In this document: piece after piece, positions 15,151-23,402 of the stretch | Position numbering within the stretch: the stretch's first letter is position 1 | Layout: every line of letters starts with the position of its first letter | Assembly (NCBI RefSeq): GCF_048572895.1 | Contig: NZ_CP183878.1 | Span: forward strand, 1,922,001-1,986,000 | Reading direction: 5' to 3' | Origin: Psychrobacillus sp048572895 | GTDB lineage: Bacteria; Bacillota; Bacilli; Bacillales_A; Planococcaceae | DNA: 64,000 nt | Made by a program: the position numbers and the translations under genes | The notes under the pieces: generated by a model | Told to the model about the DNA's origin: nothing | The model's database searches: none | The model's input: the letters and a program-made list of their open reading frames with translations, nothing else

Positions 15151-15975
15151 ATGATAAAAATTATTACAGATAGTTCTTCTGATTTGTCGAAAGAAATATT
15201 AGAGAAATATAATATTAAGGTCGTACCGTTGAAGGTCAATATGGAGGGAAACGACTATTTAGAAAGTATTGATCTAACTCCACAAGAGTTCTTTTCAAAG
15301 TTATTTTCTTCGGAAGATTTACCAAAAACATCCCAGCCATCCCCAGCAGCATTTGCGGAATCATTCTCCAAATTTGGGGAGGAAGATGAATTGTTATGTA
15401 TTACTATTTCTTCTGGATTAAGCGGTACTTATCAATCTGCTTGTATGGGAAAAGAACTTTCTGATGCTAATGTTACAGTCTTTGATACCTTGGCAGGTTC
15501 ACTTGCTCATGGTTTCCAAGTTATCCACGCCGCTGAACTTGCTCAAAAAGGATATTCAATAGAAGAGATTGTTGCTGAACTGGAAAAGGATAGAGAAGAA
15601 ATGAATATACTCATCCTTTTAGATACGTTAGAAAACATTGTAAAGGGTGGGCGACTAAGTAAATTCCAAGGGTCATTAGCTAAGATTCTCAATATTAAAG
15701 TGATTTTAGAAGGTGTTAATGGCAAGGTGGAGGTTCTGGAAAAAGTCCAAGGAAAGAAGAGATTTCAAAAAAAGACACTTGAAATTATCCGTCAAAAAAA
15801 AGAAGATTTTTCTAACACCATTTTTGGAATTACTCATACAGGAAACATAGAGGAAGCAGAAATGTTCAAAGCGGAACTTATTCAACGGTTTCAGCCAAAA
15901 GATGTCATAGTTCGTTACATGGGTGCAACAATGGGAACCTATGCTGGCAAAGGTGGAATGATTATTTCATTCTAA
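15151..15975 (+). CDS. DegV family fatty-acid-binding protein
   Basis: A 274-residue full-length DegV protein starting MIKIITDSSSDLSKEI. The family TSQPSPAAF motif is at about 65-73 and SSGLSGTYQSA at about 93-103. DegV/FakB proteins bind a fatty acid and present it to a FakA kinase. GGCGGTAAGG lies before the ATG. Plus strand with its own strong terminator and no tight repeat at its 5' end; it may be a resident gene. Confidence 0.9.
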   Translation: MIKIITDSSSDLSKEILEKYNIKVVPLKVNMEGNDYLESIDLTPQEFFSKLFSSEDLPKTSQPSPAAFAESFSKFGEEDELLCITISSGLSGTYQSACMGKELSDANVTVFDTLAGSLAHGFQVIHAAELAQKGYSIEEIVAELEKDREEMNILILLDTLENIVKGGRLSKFQGSLAKILNIKVILEGVNGKVEVLEKVQGKKRFQKKTLEIIRQKKEDFSNTIFGITHTGNIEEAEMFKAELIQRFQPKDVIVRYMGATMGTYAGKGGMIISF

Positions 15976-16016
15976 TAGAAAAAACAAGGCTTGGACAAAG
16001 CCCACTTCTGAAATGA

Positions 16017-16072
16017 AAAAAGCCGATGAAATTTTACGACGAGTAAAATTTCATCGGCTTTGCATATTTTTT
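16017..16072 (+). terminator. Strong intrinsic terminator after degV
   Basis: AAAGCCGATGAAATTTTAC pairs perfectly with GTAAAATTTCATCGGCTTT around a five-base loop; a T run follows at 16064-16072. Confidence 0.9.
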
Positions 16073-16145
16073 TAATAAAAATAAGCATCACTTCTGATAA
16101 AATAAAGTTACCACACAAAAATTTATGTGAAAGAAGGATTCTTAT

Positions 16146-16200
16146 GGTTCAATTTGAAAAAAGCTTTACTCCTTCTTGAAGTAAAGCACCCGTTAGCGTA
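16146..16200. repeat. attC-like cassette repeat, left arm lost
   Basis: GTTCAATTTGAAAAAA, then GCTTTACT/AGTAAAGC stem and right arm CACCCGTTAGCGTA. Confidence 0.65.
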
Positions 16201-16229
16201 TAACAAATGAAAGCAAATTGATCGAGCTT

Positions 16230-16577
16230 TTATCGATTTAGTAATTTGTGTTGGTTAGAATTTTTGGAGATAATAAATAATTTAGTGATTATTAAAACAA
16301 GAATAAATACAAAACAACTAATGCCTGTACTAACACTTGTAATACTTTTTGACTCGATTATTTGTAAACCAACTAATACATTAAATATATAAGAAATGAG
16401 AAAGCCTAATGGTGACATACAGGCAATATAATTACTCAATAATGACTTATTGTAATTAGAAAAACTTGTTTTATTAACTTTTCGGATATTCAAAGTATTT
16501 TTTATTTGTCTTACTAAACCATATGATATACCTAATATTATAAATACAACTACTACATAACCAATTAAATCGTCCAT
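16230..16577 (-). CDS. Membrane protein, three predicted TM helices
   Basis: A 115-residue protein with hydrophobic stretches at about 4-20, 53-72 and 84-103. GGAGGAAAGG is eight bases before the ATG. No family recognised. Single-gene cassette. Confidence 0.65.
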   Translation of the reverse strand: MDDLIGYVVVVFIILGISYGLVRQIKNTLNIRKVNKTSFSNYNKSLLSNYIACMSPLGFLISYIFNVLVGLQIIESKSITSVSTGISCFVFILVLIITKLFIISKNSNQHKLLNR

Positions 16578-16630
16578 TACCTTTCCTCCTCATATACATT
16601 ATTTTCTACATTCTATTCATCATTTCCTTC

Positions 16631-16709
16631 TTCGACTAACCTGCGGCTTTAATTGAATAAGAATAAAGGCTGACTACTGACAGTCTTTTTCTGCTAAAGC
16701 ACCCGTTAG
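16631..16709. repeat. attC-like repeat (CTGACAG centre) interrupted by IS110 left end
   Basis: Left arm TTCGACTAACCTGCGGC, centre CTGACTACTGACAGTC, right arm CACCCGTTAG. IS110-type sequence begins at 16710, at the same point as at 1054. Confidence 0.7.
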
Positions 16710-16924
16710 CCATCCATGCAGCAAAAAACGCTGCACCACAGAGGATGAAAATTGTTTCAGAACAGGCATAGGATACTTCGGCTGGTGAAGAAGGTCGATC
16801 AACTATTGTGCCATAGAGCCCACACGTTAGTTTGACTCCAACGACCACGGGGCATCACAGAATGTCGCACACTATACCATTAGCACTCTTTGAGCATTTT
16901 TTAATTTTCATGGGAGTTTAAGTA
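16710..16924 (+). mobile_element. Transposase-less IS110 derivative (215 bp)
   Basis: Begins CCATCCATGCAGC directly after GTTAG and ends TTTTCATGGGAGTTTAAGTA, the same left and right ends as the element at 1054-2280. The transposase is entirely missing. The middle carries the bridge-RNA-like block, with ACGTTAG at 16824-16830 in place of CCGTTAG. It is a MITE-like form. Confidence 0.65.
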
Positions 16925-16940
16925 CAATACTTCACAAAGT

Positions 16941-17978
16941 TTAGCCAAGTAACTCTTCTTTCAATTTCACTTCATATAGTCGCATTGCACTTAAATCCCC
17001 CTTGTATGTAAATATTTCTCTTGAAATTAAATCACGAAGTCGATATTCTATCCATTCATCCCCAGTGTATTGTTTCATATGACCGATAACCTCGCCAATC
17101 AAGCGTGCCGCCTTCATATAATCATAAGTACCTTGTTCTTTATGTAATTTCTTTGCACAATGAATGATAAAATCATCATCTCGTTCTCCATCTGAATGCC
17201 AAAGTTTATCATGCTCCCATGTTCTCAAATGACTTTTAATCAGCAATAAATTCTGACCTTCGTCACGGAAAGCTTGACGTTTTGCAATATTCATCGGGCT
17301 AAGCTCAAATTTTTCGTAGAATTCAAGAAGTTGTTCGGAAGTCAATTCTCCTGTTGTGCGTGGAAACTGTTCCTCTTCTAGCATTGGATATGAATAAATC
17401 TCGTGAAACGCTTTAAACGTATTAAGTTCGAACACTTCATTTACTTTATTTTGTAATAAACAAAGGATAATACGCAGTCCTGTTTGCTCAGCGGCGTTCT
17501 CACATGTCCAAATAATTATTTGCTGATAAGGTAGTATTCCTTTAATTTTCTCTATTGTTTTTAATATACCCTGTTTATATTCTTCAAGATAATTGAAGTC
17601 ATCACGATAGTTCTCCTTAAACCATTGAAAACGTTTTTCTATCCCCATTTTTGTATGCAGTGATTCTAATGGACCAACCGATAAAATATCAGACAATACA
17701 ATGATTTCTTCTGTTTTTTCGTATGGAGTATTATGGAATGCAGCTTTTAAACTATCTGCGGGTGAATCGCCAAATACAATATGTACCGATTGTAGATGTC
17801 CAATTTTCTCTTCATTTCTCGAAACTTGAATCAATGATTTCTTTAATGATTGTAAAAGTCCAATCATTTTGTCTTCTTCAAATTGTTCAGAACTTAGAAA
17901 TATTAAATTTAGAAGAGCTTTTGCCTCACGTTCTTCAAGTTTTGAAATGGCATGTTTTAATTGATTTATATTCTCCAT
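16941..17978 (-). CDS. DUF1835/DUF3658 domain protein
   Basis: A 345-residue soluble protein. After a helical N-terminus (1-60) the DUF1835 domain begins (SVHIVFGDSPADSLKAAF..EIIVLSDILSVGPL), and the C-terminal part (HLRTWEHDKLWHSDGERDDDFIIHCAKKL..AARLIGEVIG) is DUF3658-like. Function unknown; such proteins are common in Bacillus. AAAGGTG precedes the ATG. Confidence 0.8.
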   Translation of the reverse strand: MENINQLKHAISKLEEREAKALLNLIFLSSEQFEEDKMIGLLQSLKKSLIQVSRNEEKIGHLQSVHIVFGDSPADSLKAAFHNTPYEKTEEIIVLSDILSVGPLESLHTKMGIEKRFQWFKENYRDDFNYLEEYKQGILKTIEKIKGILPYQQIIIWTCENAAEQTGLRIILCLLQNKVNEVFELNTFKAFHEIYSYPMLEEEQFPRTTGELTSEQLLEFYEKFELSPMNIAKRQAFRDEGQNLLLIKSHLRTWEHDKLWHSDGERDDDFIIHCAKKLHKEQGTYDYMKAARLIGEVIGHMKQYTGDEWIEYRLRDLISREIFTYKGDLSAMRLYEVKLKEELLG

Positions 17979-18051
17979 TATTCATCACCTTTGTATTTTA
18001 ATGATTGTGTTGTATTTTCAAAATAAACCCATGTATGAATTCTAACTCTTG

Positions 18052-18128
18052 TTTAACAAACCTGCACCTTTAGTTCAATAAGAAAAAAGGCTTTACCCCT
18101 TCTTGAAGTAAAGCACCGATAGTTTAAG
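18052..18128. repeat. attC-like cassette repeat, terminator-centre type
   Basis: TTAACAAACCTGCACC left arm, GCTTTACC/AGTAAAGC stem, right arm CACCGATAGTTTAAG. Its left flank (TTGTATTTTCAAAATAAACC) is nearly the same as at 57645. Confidence 0.65.
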
Positions 18129-18160
18129 TTTGGTACAACTCCTTCCAGAGTGGGCCCCTG

Positions 18161-18378
18161 TTACTTAATCAAGAACCTCTGCCCTTTTTCATCAAATGTA
18201 TGCTTAAAATCAAATGCAAAAGGAGTTGGACCATGCTGAATATAATAGTTGTATCTCTTGAATGCTTCCTTCCATGAGACATCCTGTCCACCAGACTGCA
18301 TAAGAAAGGTGTTTCTCTGGATAAGGCTCGATCCATTTGTTTTTATCTCGTAATGCTTGTATATGCTAACCCCATGAT
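18161..18378 (-). pseudogene. 5'-truncated gene remnant in a cassette
   Basis: An open frame of about 70 codons ends at TAA 18161-18163 (..NTFLMQSGGQDVSWKEAF..HTFDEKGQRFLIK) but has no start codon; its 5' side runs into the repeat right arm at 18379-18405. This is a gene cut by a repeat boundary. Family not recognised. Confidence 0.5.
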
Positions 18379-18405
18379 CTTGAAGTAAAGCACTCGTTAC
18401 TTTAA
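18379..18405. repeat. Right arm of attC-like repeat
   Basis: TTGAAGTAAAGCACTCGTTA then CTTTAAG; the left arm and centre are absent. Confidence 0.55.
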
Positions 18406-18448
18406 GTAGATACTTTCACATACATATCATTTTTCTAATAAGTGCAAC

Positions 18449-18985
18449 TCAAAATCCAAATGTGTCTCCTTTTTTCAAATTTAAGAGATGATTGTTAATC
18501 GAGACCGTGCTGTTATTTTCCCATTCCACTTCAACTTGTTCTACACTCTGTTGATAATAAATTCGTTTTTTAGACCACAGTGGTCCATTTAATTCTCCCC
18601 TTACTCCAAATGAACCAGCTGCTCCTGCGTCAAAACGATAAAAATCAATTGTATAATTATCTTCAGGAGAACTTACCGTTTTTATATTTTTATTTGCTCC
18701 CATTGATGAAAACAAAAGTGTGAATGATAAAATCAAAAAAAGTGCGATAGATGTCAATGATGATAGAATTATCGTTAACCAACTTCGTGTTTTAGTACGC
18801 CAGTTTCTTTTATCTTTAAAACCAATAACTCCCAAAACAAATGCTAAGAAACTAATCATAAGTAGAATATAATTTGGAGGTGCAATTAACCAAGTGTTGT
18901 TAATATTAGAATACAATGAGTAGGCTGCTAAACCTAAGCAAACAAGTATTAAATAAAAAGACCACAAATTATATCTTTTCCCCAC
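18449..18985 (-). CDS. DUF5412-like membrane protein
   Basis: A 178-residue protein with three TM helices in the first 95 residues and an external C-terminal domain (NYTIDFYRFDAGAAGSFGVRG..GPLWSKKRIYY..VEVEWENNSTVSINNHLLNL). This matches the DUF5412 pattern as I know it. Start is GTG at 18983-18985 with GGGGGAG upstream. Function unknown. Confidence 0.7.
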   Translation of the reverse strand: MGKRYNLWSFYLILVCLGLAAYSLYSNINNTWLIAPPNYILLMISFLAFVLGVIGFKDKRNWRTKTRSWLTIILSSLTSIALFLILSFTLLFSSMGANKNIKTVSSPEDNYTIDFYRFDAGAAGSFGVRGELNGPLWSKKRIYYQQSVEQVEVEWENNSTVSINNHLLNLKKGDTFGF

Positions 18986-19020
18986 AAAAACTCCCCCTTG
19001 TAATTCTTATCTTTCTTATT

Positions 19021-19045
19021 GTGCTAACCTGCATCTTTACTTATC
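19021..19045. repeat. Left arm of attC-like repeat
   Basis: GTGCTAACCTGCATCTTTAC; the rest is lost, and a small gene occupies the place of the centre. Confidence 0.45.
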
Positions 19046-19231
19046 ATAAAATAAAAAAAAAACAGTAAAACGCCGTGTTTCTAATTGCTTATTCCACCTT
19101 ACTAAAAAGAAAATAGTAATTATTGCAATAATCGTAATGTGTAAAGGGGGGAAGCATAATAGCACCGTTCCCAATTTTAAACTCCATTCAGTATCGCCCT
19201 CCATTTTATAGTTTATCATCATTTGTAGCAA
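19037..19231 (-). CDS. Possible small membrane protein
   Basis: A 64-codon frame with one clear TM helix (LHITIIAIITIFFLV). No ribosome site stands before the ATG; GGAGGGC lies inside the frame, so a shorter product starting further in is possible. It overlaps the half repeat at 19021. Weakly supported. Confidence 0.35.
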   Translation of the reverse strand: MLQMMINYKMEGDTEWSLKLGTVLLCFPPLHITIIAIITIFFLVRWNKQLETRRFTVFFLFYDK

Positions 19232-19293
19232 AATTCAGAACACTTTTCGAAGTCATACAAATCCCGTTGATATCATTTAAAGATATTCCTTAT

Positions 19294-19366
19294 TGATCTA
19301 AACCCTGTTAGTTCAATAATAAAAAAGCTTTACTCCTTCTTGAAGTAAAGCACCCGTTGAATAAGG
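19294..19366. repeat. attC-like cassette repeat, terminator-centre type
   Basis: ATCTAAACCCTGTTAGTTC left arm, GCTTTACT/AGTAAAGC stem, right arm CACCCGTTGAATAAGG. Confidence 0.65.
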
Positions 19367-19378
19367 AAGTATTAGAAA

Positions 19379-19885
19379 TTAATTAATATCACCTACATAA
19401 GTTTTAGCTTTTCCACTGTCAAAATAAGAAATTAAATGAGTTCTTAATGATTGAGGAAATAACTTATACTCTAACAACTCGTTAATTGGTAACCATTCTG
19501 TACCTATTTGACCCTTGTCTGGACTTTCCCCATTAATAAATGTATCTTGATTAACATTACACAAAAACATAAACTCAGTTTGATGTGCATGAGAATGAAA
19601 GGCAGCTAACTCATGGTTTTTTCCAATGTATTCTCGTACAAATATCAACTCTCCAATTTCAACTTCCGCACCTAACTCTTCTTTGCACTCCCTTTCTAAA
19701 GCTTGGTGAAGATTTTCACCATGTTTTTGACCACCACCAGGTAGAATATAATAAGTCCCACCATTTTCATGTATTTTTACGGCCAATACTTTCCCATCTT
19801 TAACTATCACTGCCTTAGCTGAATTTCTTATTCCCATTTTAAATACTTTAACGATAGCTTTTTGTGCGAAATTACTGATTCCCAT
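19379..19885 (-). CDS. Nudix hydrolase
   Basis: A 168-residue Nudix protein that would hydrolyse a nucleoside-diphosphate-linked substrate with a divalent metal. The Nudix box GGQKHGENLHQAL..ECKEELGAEV (GX5EX7REXXEELG) is at about 54-76. The N-terminal 16 residues look additional; an internal ATG (MGIRNSAKAV) could be the start, but the first ATG has GGAGAGTG upstream. Substrate unknown. Confidence 0.85.
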   Translation of the reverse strand: MGISNFAQKAIVKVFKMGIRNSAKAVIVKDGKVLAVKIHENGGTYYILPGGGQKHGENLHQALERECKEELGAEVEIGELIFVREYIGKNHELAAFHSHAHQTEFMFLCNVNQDTFINGESPDKGQIGTEWLPINELLEYKLFPQSLRTHLISYFDSGKAKTYVGDIN

Positions 19886-20007
19886 TTAAATCACTCTCCG
19901 TCCATATTCCATTCCCACTATTCTATTGAACAAGTAATTCCTCTTAAAGTATTAATAACTTTAATCCAATTAAAGAGAAGAAATAAAAGATAAAATATAA
20001 CCCTAAA

Positions 20008-20037
20008 GGAACAGTGTAATTGTTCCTTTTTTTAAAC
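20008..20037 (+). terminator. Orphan intrinsic terminator
   Basis: AAGGAACA..TGTTCCTT hairpin followed by a T run. It points along the plus strand, where no gene lies directly upstream. Confidence 0.55.
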
Positions 20038-20104
20038 AGTAATTTTAACCTCGTATTAATTGCGCCAATTTTTTTAAAATGCAAATAAAAAGTCCCCTTT
20101 TCTT

Positions 20105-20184
20105 ATTCAACTAAACTGCTGCTTTAGTTCCATAAGAAAAGAGACTTTACTCCTTCTTGAAGTAAAGCACCCGTAGTTGAACAA
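20105..20184. repeat. attC-like cassette repeat, terminator-centre type
   Basis: TTCAACTAAACTGCTGC left arm, ACTTTACT/AGTAAAGC stem, right arm CACCCGTAGTTGAAC. Confidence 0.75.
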
Positions 20185-20195
20185 GAATGCAGTAG

Positions 20196-20330
20196 CTATT
20201 TTAACTTTTTCATCGAAACTGATTTATCTCGAAAGTGTAAGAGTACATTTCCTCCTGATGACAAAACGACTTCAAATGATAATGTTGATTCGTTAATTGG
20301 TAATAATTCTTCATACAACCAGTCATCCAT
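20196..20330 (-). CDS. Small hypothetical protein
   Basis: A 44-codon frame (MDDWLYEELLPINES..VVLSSGGNVLLHFRDKSVS..) between two repeats, with GAAAGGGGC about 13 bases upstream. It could be a complete small gene or the tail of a larger one. Confidence 0.4.
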   Translation of the reverse strand: MDDWLYEELLPINESTLSFEVVLSSGGNVLLHFRDKSVSMKKLK

Positions 20331-20583
20331 TTCATTTTTAAAGCCCCTTTCTTTAGTGCTTCTTCAACTAAACTTCTCCTTTAATTCAATAAGAAAAAAA
20401 GAGTCGTCTTAGCAGCTCAAAGTTCTGTAGATAGTAAAGAATCACTCATTTTTCACATCTCGTTAGTTATACTCGTTCGAAAACAATCTCCAATAATAAT
20501 TAAATCGTCTGACTCTTCATTACTAAGAGGTATTTCTATATTGCATCTAATATAACTTGCTAGACTCCTAATCTCAATCTTTT
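20331..20583. other. Intergenic with repeat and a possible gene relic
   Basis: Apart from the repeat at 20362-20470, the sequence just downstream of the SDR stop has an open minus-strand frame of about 45 codons (IEIRSLASYIRCNIEIPLSNEES..) without a start codon. It may be the remains of another cassette gene. Confidence 0.3.
20362..20470. repeat. attC-like repeat, long divergent centre
   Basis: TTCAACTAAACTTCTCC left arm, GAGTCGTCTTAGCAGCTC centre, distant right arm CATCTCGTTAGTTAT. Confidence 0.5.
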
Positions 20584-21338
20584 CTAGCCCCTTAAAAAAC
20601 CACCTTCTGAGTTAATTATTTGTCCTGTAATCCATTGGGCTTCTTCACTGGCAAGGAACGATGCTAATCGAGCTGCATCTTCTGGCAAACCAATTCGCCC
20701 TAATAAGAACTTAGGTGTTAAATGATTTTTTATTTCACCTGTCATCCAGCCTGTATCGGTAGGACCTGGGTTTATCGCGTTTACTGTAATGCCTAATGGT
20801 GCTAACTCAGCGGACAAAGAAAGTGTAAAAGCTGATATAGCCCCCTTAGTTGCAACATAGGCTAATTCATTAGTCATTGGTCCAAGTGCTTGTCCAGATG
20901 TCAAATTAATAATTCTGCCCATCATTTTTTTTGTTGCTTAAAACGACGAGCAAAATCAACACTTAGAAGGAAAGTTGCTCTCATATTTACTGCGTAATGG
21001 TCATCAAGTGTTTTGGCATCTAATTTCATATATCCGTCTTGGGTGGAATGTGCTGCATTATTTACTAATATCGTAGGTATGCCCATTTGGTGAGTAACTA
21101 TATCAAGTATTGTAGATGTGGCATTTGGTTGAGATAAATCAATTTCAATGTTGCCACATCTAACTCCGTTTTCTTGAATTATTTCATCTTGGAAATATAC
21201 TGCCCAATTATTCTTAGAACCCCAATGGGTAAAGAAGATATCTGAACCATCTTTTGCTAACTTACGACATATAGCCGTTCCAATTCCTTGCTTATGGCTT
21301 ACACCAGTAACTATTGCTATAGACCCCTCTAATTTCAT
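20584..21338 (-). pseudogene. Short-chain dehydrogenase/reductase, frameshifted in A8
   Basis: Two frames together give a complete SDR of about 250 residues. The first (from ATG 21336-21338, after GGAGGGA) has the NAD(P) motif TGVSHKQGIG and NNAAHSTQ. The second has YVATKGAISAF with the catalytic Tyr/Lys and INPGPTDTGWM. They meet at ATGATGG after an eight-A run, overlapping by 4 nt. The break is therefore a one-base shift, a slippage site, or an indel error. Substrate unknown. Confidence 0.8.
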
Positions 21339-21396
21339 AGTTTCCCTCCTTACTTAACTAACATTAATTTTAATATTATTGGTCCGGATCTTAATA

Positions 21397-21463
21397 AATC
21401 GAATCTGCCTCTTTAGTCTACCTAACAGCCCTATTATGCAAAGCGCCTTTTTAGTTGAATAAG
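21397..21463. repeat. attC-like repeat, short divergent form
   Basis: GAATCTGCCTCTTTAGTC left arm and right arm GCAAAGCGCCTTTTTAGTTG. Confidence 0.45.
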
Positions 21464-21523
21464 CAAATCGTTATTTTATCATTTGATCCGTAACTTTTTC
21501 TAATATCTTACGATGTGAATATA

Positions 21524-21718
21524 TCATCTGTTTCCCCTATCAATACTTTCAATGTTTACAAATGGGTTTTCTGCATTTAAATCAGCATGGTCTCCTAATA
21601 CATCTGATGCAGAATAAGTCCTATTAGCATTTGTGAAGATAATGACATCCACCAAAACAAGCAATAAAGCAACGATTATAAATACTATTTTTGTAATTTT
21701 GCGATATTTACTCCACAT
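21524..21718 (-). CDS. Small single-TM protein
   Basis: A 64-residue protein: basic N-terminus, TM helix IVFIIVALLLVLVDVIIF, then a short external acidic tail. AAGGA is nine bases before the ATG. No family recognised. Confidence 0.6.
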   Translation of the reverse strand: MWSKYRKITKIVFIIVALLLVLVDVIIFTNANRTYSASDVLGDHADLNAENPFVNIESIDRGNR

Positions 21719-21743
21719 TGCCGCAGTCCTTTTTTTATTATTG

Positions 21744-21817
21744 GATTAAATTGTCTCGTAGTTAAAGAAAAAAGTACGACCCTCAGAGTTGAAGTAAAGC
21801 ATCTCTTTTATTCAACA
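21744..21817. repeat. attC-like repeat, AAAGTACGACCC-centre type
   Basis: TTAAATTGTCTCGTAGTTAAAG arm, GTACGACCCTCAG centre, right arm GAAGTAAAGCATCTC..ATTCAAC. It is followed by the linker AATTTACATATATTAACTTA shared with 6563 and 63385. Confidence 0.5.
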
Positions 21818-21865
21818 ATTTACATATATTAACTTATTCTACACAATAGTAAAAAAACCTTCTTC

Positions 21866-21945
21866 TTCATCTAAACTGCTGTGTTAATTTAACGTATAAC
21901 ATTTCACAATGGATTTCTTAGAATTCCTTGATATTTTGGAAAATA
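21866..21945. repeat. Left part of attC-like repeat interrupted by inverted-repeat element
   Basis: TTCATCTAAACTGCTGTGTTAA, then ATAACATTTCACAATGGATT and GATATTTTGGA. Right arm TAACTAAAGCC..ATTGAATAA resumes at 22077-22096. Confidence 0.55.
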
Positions 21946-22076
21946 GGGGCTGTCCAAATTGGGGTACTTTAGCTAATTATAAGAAAAAATTAAAACGCAA
22001 GAATGTTGTTAAATCGACATTCTTGCGTTTTCGGATTGTACATTTTTGTTAAGAAATGGACTTATGATACAGCCCT
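21946..22076. mobile_element. 131-bp MITE-like element, IS1182-type ends
   Basis: Begins GGGGCTGTCC and ends GGACTTATGATACAGCCC, inverted ends resembling IS1182-family termini. The interior holds a large hairpin AAAACGCAAGAATGT..ACATTCTTGCGTTTT. It lies in the centre of a cassette repeat. No transposase; probably an internally deleted IS. Confidence 0.55.
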
Positions 22077-22120
22077 ATAACTAAAGCCATTGAATAAAAG
22101 CTAAAATAAAGCGTATTTAT

Positions 22121-22552
22121 TTATAAAGGAACAATTCGATTAATTGTATTGTAGTTGAGTAAAGCTTCTTCTATATTTAATACCATATTTTCACTATTTC
22201 CATTCCAATCTACAGAAATAATATAGGTATCTTCATTTGTGGTTGAGGGACTATTAGAACTCATGTCCTCGTTAGTATAAATGCCACTTTTATTTAAGCT
22301 AACGTTATTTCCTTCAAAAGTAGTTCCTCTATCAGTATTTTCCAAATAATAATTAAATGTTTCAATTGTACCTACATCATTCCCCATGTATTTAAGCTCT
22401 AAATCGTTATTTTCAGCCCCATTAATAACACTAATAGTTAGTTGAGCTGACCAGTTTTCACTTGTACCATTAAAAACTAAATCATTTTCATCGGCTTTAC
22501 ATGCAGCTAGTAATAATAGTAATAATAATGGGAATACAAGTAACTTTTTCAT
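22121..22552 (-). CDS. Putative lipoprotein
   Basis: A 143-residue lipoprotein with lipobox LLLAAC at about 12-17 and a beta-rich domain (ENWSAQLTISVINGAENNDLELKYMG). The ATG at 22550-22552 follows AGGTG; a GTG three codons upstream overlaps that site and is less likely. Function unknown. Confidence 0.7.
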   Translation of the reverse strand: MKKLLVFPLLLLLLLAACKADENDLVFNGTSENWSAQLTISVINGAENNDLELKYMGNDVGTIETFNYYLENTDRGTTFEGNNVSLNKSGIYTNEDMSSNSPSTTNEDTYIISVDWNGNSENMVLNIEEALLNYNTINRIVPL

Positions 22553-22589
22553 AATTTTCACCTACTATTCATTTGAAATCTATAAAAAC

Positions 22590-22647
22590 AACAACGTGTT
22601 AGTTAGAAGTGAAAATAGACCATCAACAAGATCTTCTTGTTTAAAGA
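22590..22647. repeat. Left half of attC-like repeat interrupted by group II intron relic
   Basis: ACAACGTGTTAGTTAG arm and AAATAGACCATCAACAAGAT centre; right arm CACCCACTAGTTGAAG resumes at 22909-22925. Confidence 0.5.
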
Positions 22648-22908
22648 GTCGAGTTAGAAGCGAACCTTACTACCTTTCGCTAGATTATGTTCCTCCCCCC
22701 TGACAAAACCGTGCTTGCACTATTTACGCACAAGGCTCATTCACAAAATATACCTAATCTTTTTCGATCAGATTTGGCTTGTTCTGCTATCCTTAGTAGT
22801 TTAGTTTACATTTATTATCTCTATTTCTGTGTGTTTACTAACATTATGGAGCTGTATCCCTCCAAGACTCGCTATGAGTGAATGGCTAGTTCTTTCTTGA
22901 CAGTAATC
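22648..22908 (-). mobile_element. Truncated group II intron, ORF-less
   Basis: About 260 nt matching the outer parts of the intron at 54741-55392: 3' end (GTCGAG.. on the plus strand), domain V at 22705-22738 (GAGCCTTGTGCG..GCACGG on the minus strand) and part of domain I (ACTCGCTATGAGTGAATGG). The true 5' end is missing and the interior is deleted. Domain V carries mismatches, so splicing is unlikely. Confidence 0.65.
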
Positions 22909-22936
22909 CCACCCACTAGTTGAAGACCGTGATACA

Positions 22937-23167
22937 TTAAATTTCTGTTTCTTTTTCGTTTCTCTCTTTTATATATCTTTCGTACGCCTCTATCACCCTG
23001 TCATTGCCATTGGCTGGTACTACTTGTTTATGAATCTCATTAATTAAAATAAATGACCTGAAAATGACTCCGACAATAATTGCACATAAGATATAGATTC
23101 CAATAGGACCAAGGATAGCCAAGATACCTAAAAGCCCAGCTAATACAATGGATAGCAATAACTTCAC
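22937..23167 (-). CDS. Small membrane protein, two TM helices
   Basis: A 76-residue protein with a long hydrophobic region (3-39, glycine-rich) and a charged cytosolic tail. Start is GTG at 23165-23167 after AAGGGGGAG. No family recognised. Confidence 0.65.
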   Translation of the reverse strand: MKLLLSIVLAGLLGILAILGPIGIYILCAIIVGVIFRSFILINEIHKQVVPANGNDRVIEAYERYIKERNEKETEI

Positions 23168-23217
23168 AAAACTCCCCCTTTAATCTGCCTACTTGTAATC
23201 CACTCAATGGTCGAATT

Positions 23218-23231
23218 GGTGAACACAAGTT
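23218..23231. repeat. Conserved 5'-flank motif GTGAACACAAGTT
   Basis: Same motif as at 2741 and 9008, between a repeat and the start of the minus-strand gene at 22937-23167. Confidence 0.35.
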
Positions 23232-23242
23232 ATACAAAACTC

Positions 23243-23318
23243 TTTAACTAAACGGTTTCGTTAATTCAAGAAACAAGTGCCAACCCCAGTCTTGTAGTAA
23301 AGCACCCCTTTTGTTTAA
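23243..23318. repeat. attC-like repeat, CAAGTGCCAACCCC-centre type
   Basis: TTTAACTAAACGGTTTCGTTAA left arm, AACAAGTGCCAACCCCAG centre, right arm TAGTAAAGCACCCCTTTTG. Confidence 0.65.
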
Positions 23319-23364
23319 AAATTTACATATTTTACTTATTCAACATCACGCTTAATACTCCTTC

Positions 23365-23388
23365 TTATTGAATTAACCTGTACAATAA
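23365..23388. repeat. Left arm of attC-like repeat
   Basis: TTATTGAATTAACCTGTAC after the conserved AAATTTACATATTTTACTTA linker. Confidence 0.45.
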
Positions 23389-23402
23389 ATTAGTAGTTTT
23401 AA

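Noticed and set aside
16636..16848. Minus-strand frame of 70 codons
   Set aside because: It is translation of a cassette repeat plus IS110 left end; the same C-terminal residues appear at 5082 for the same reason.
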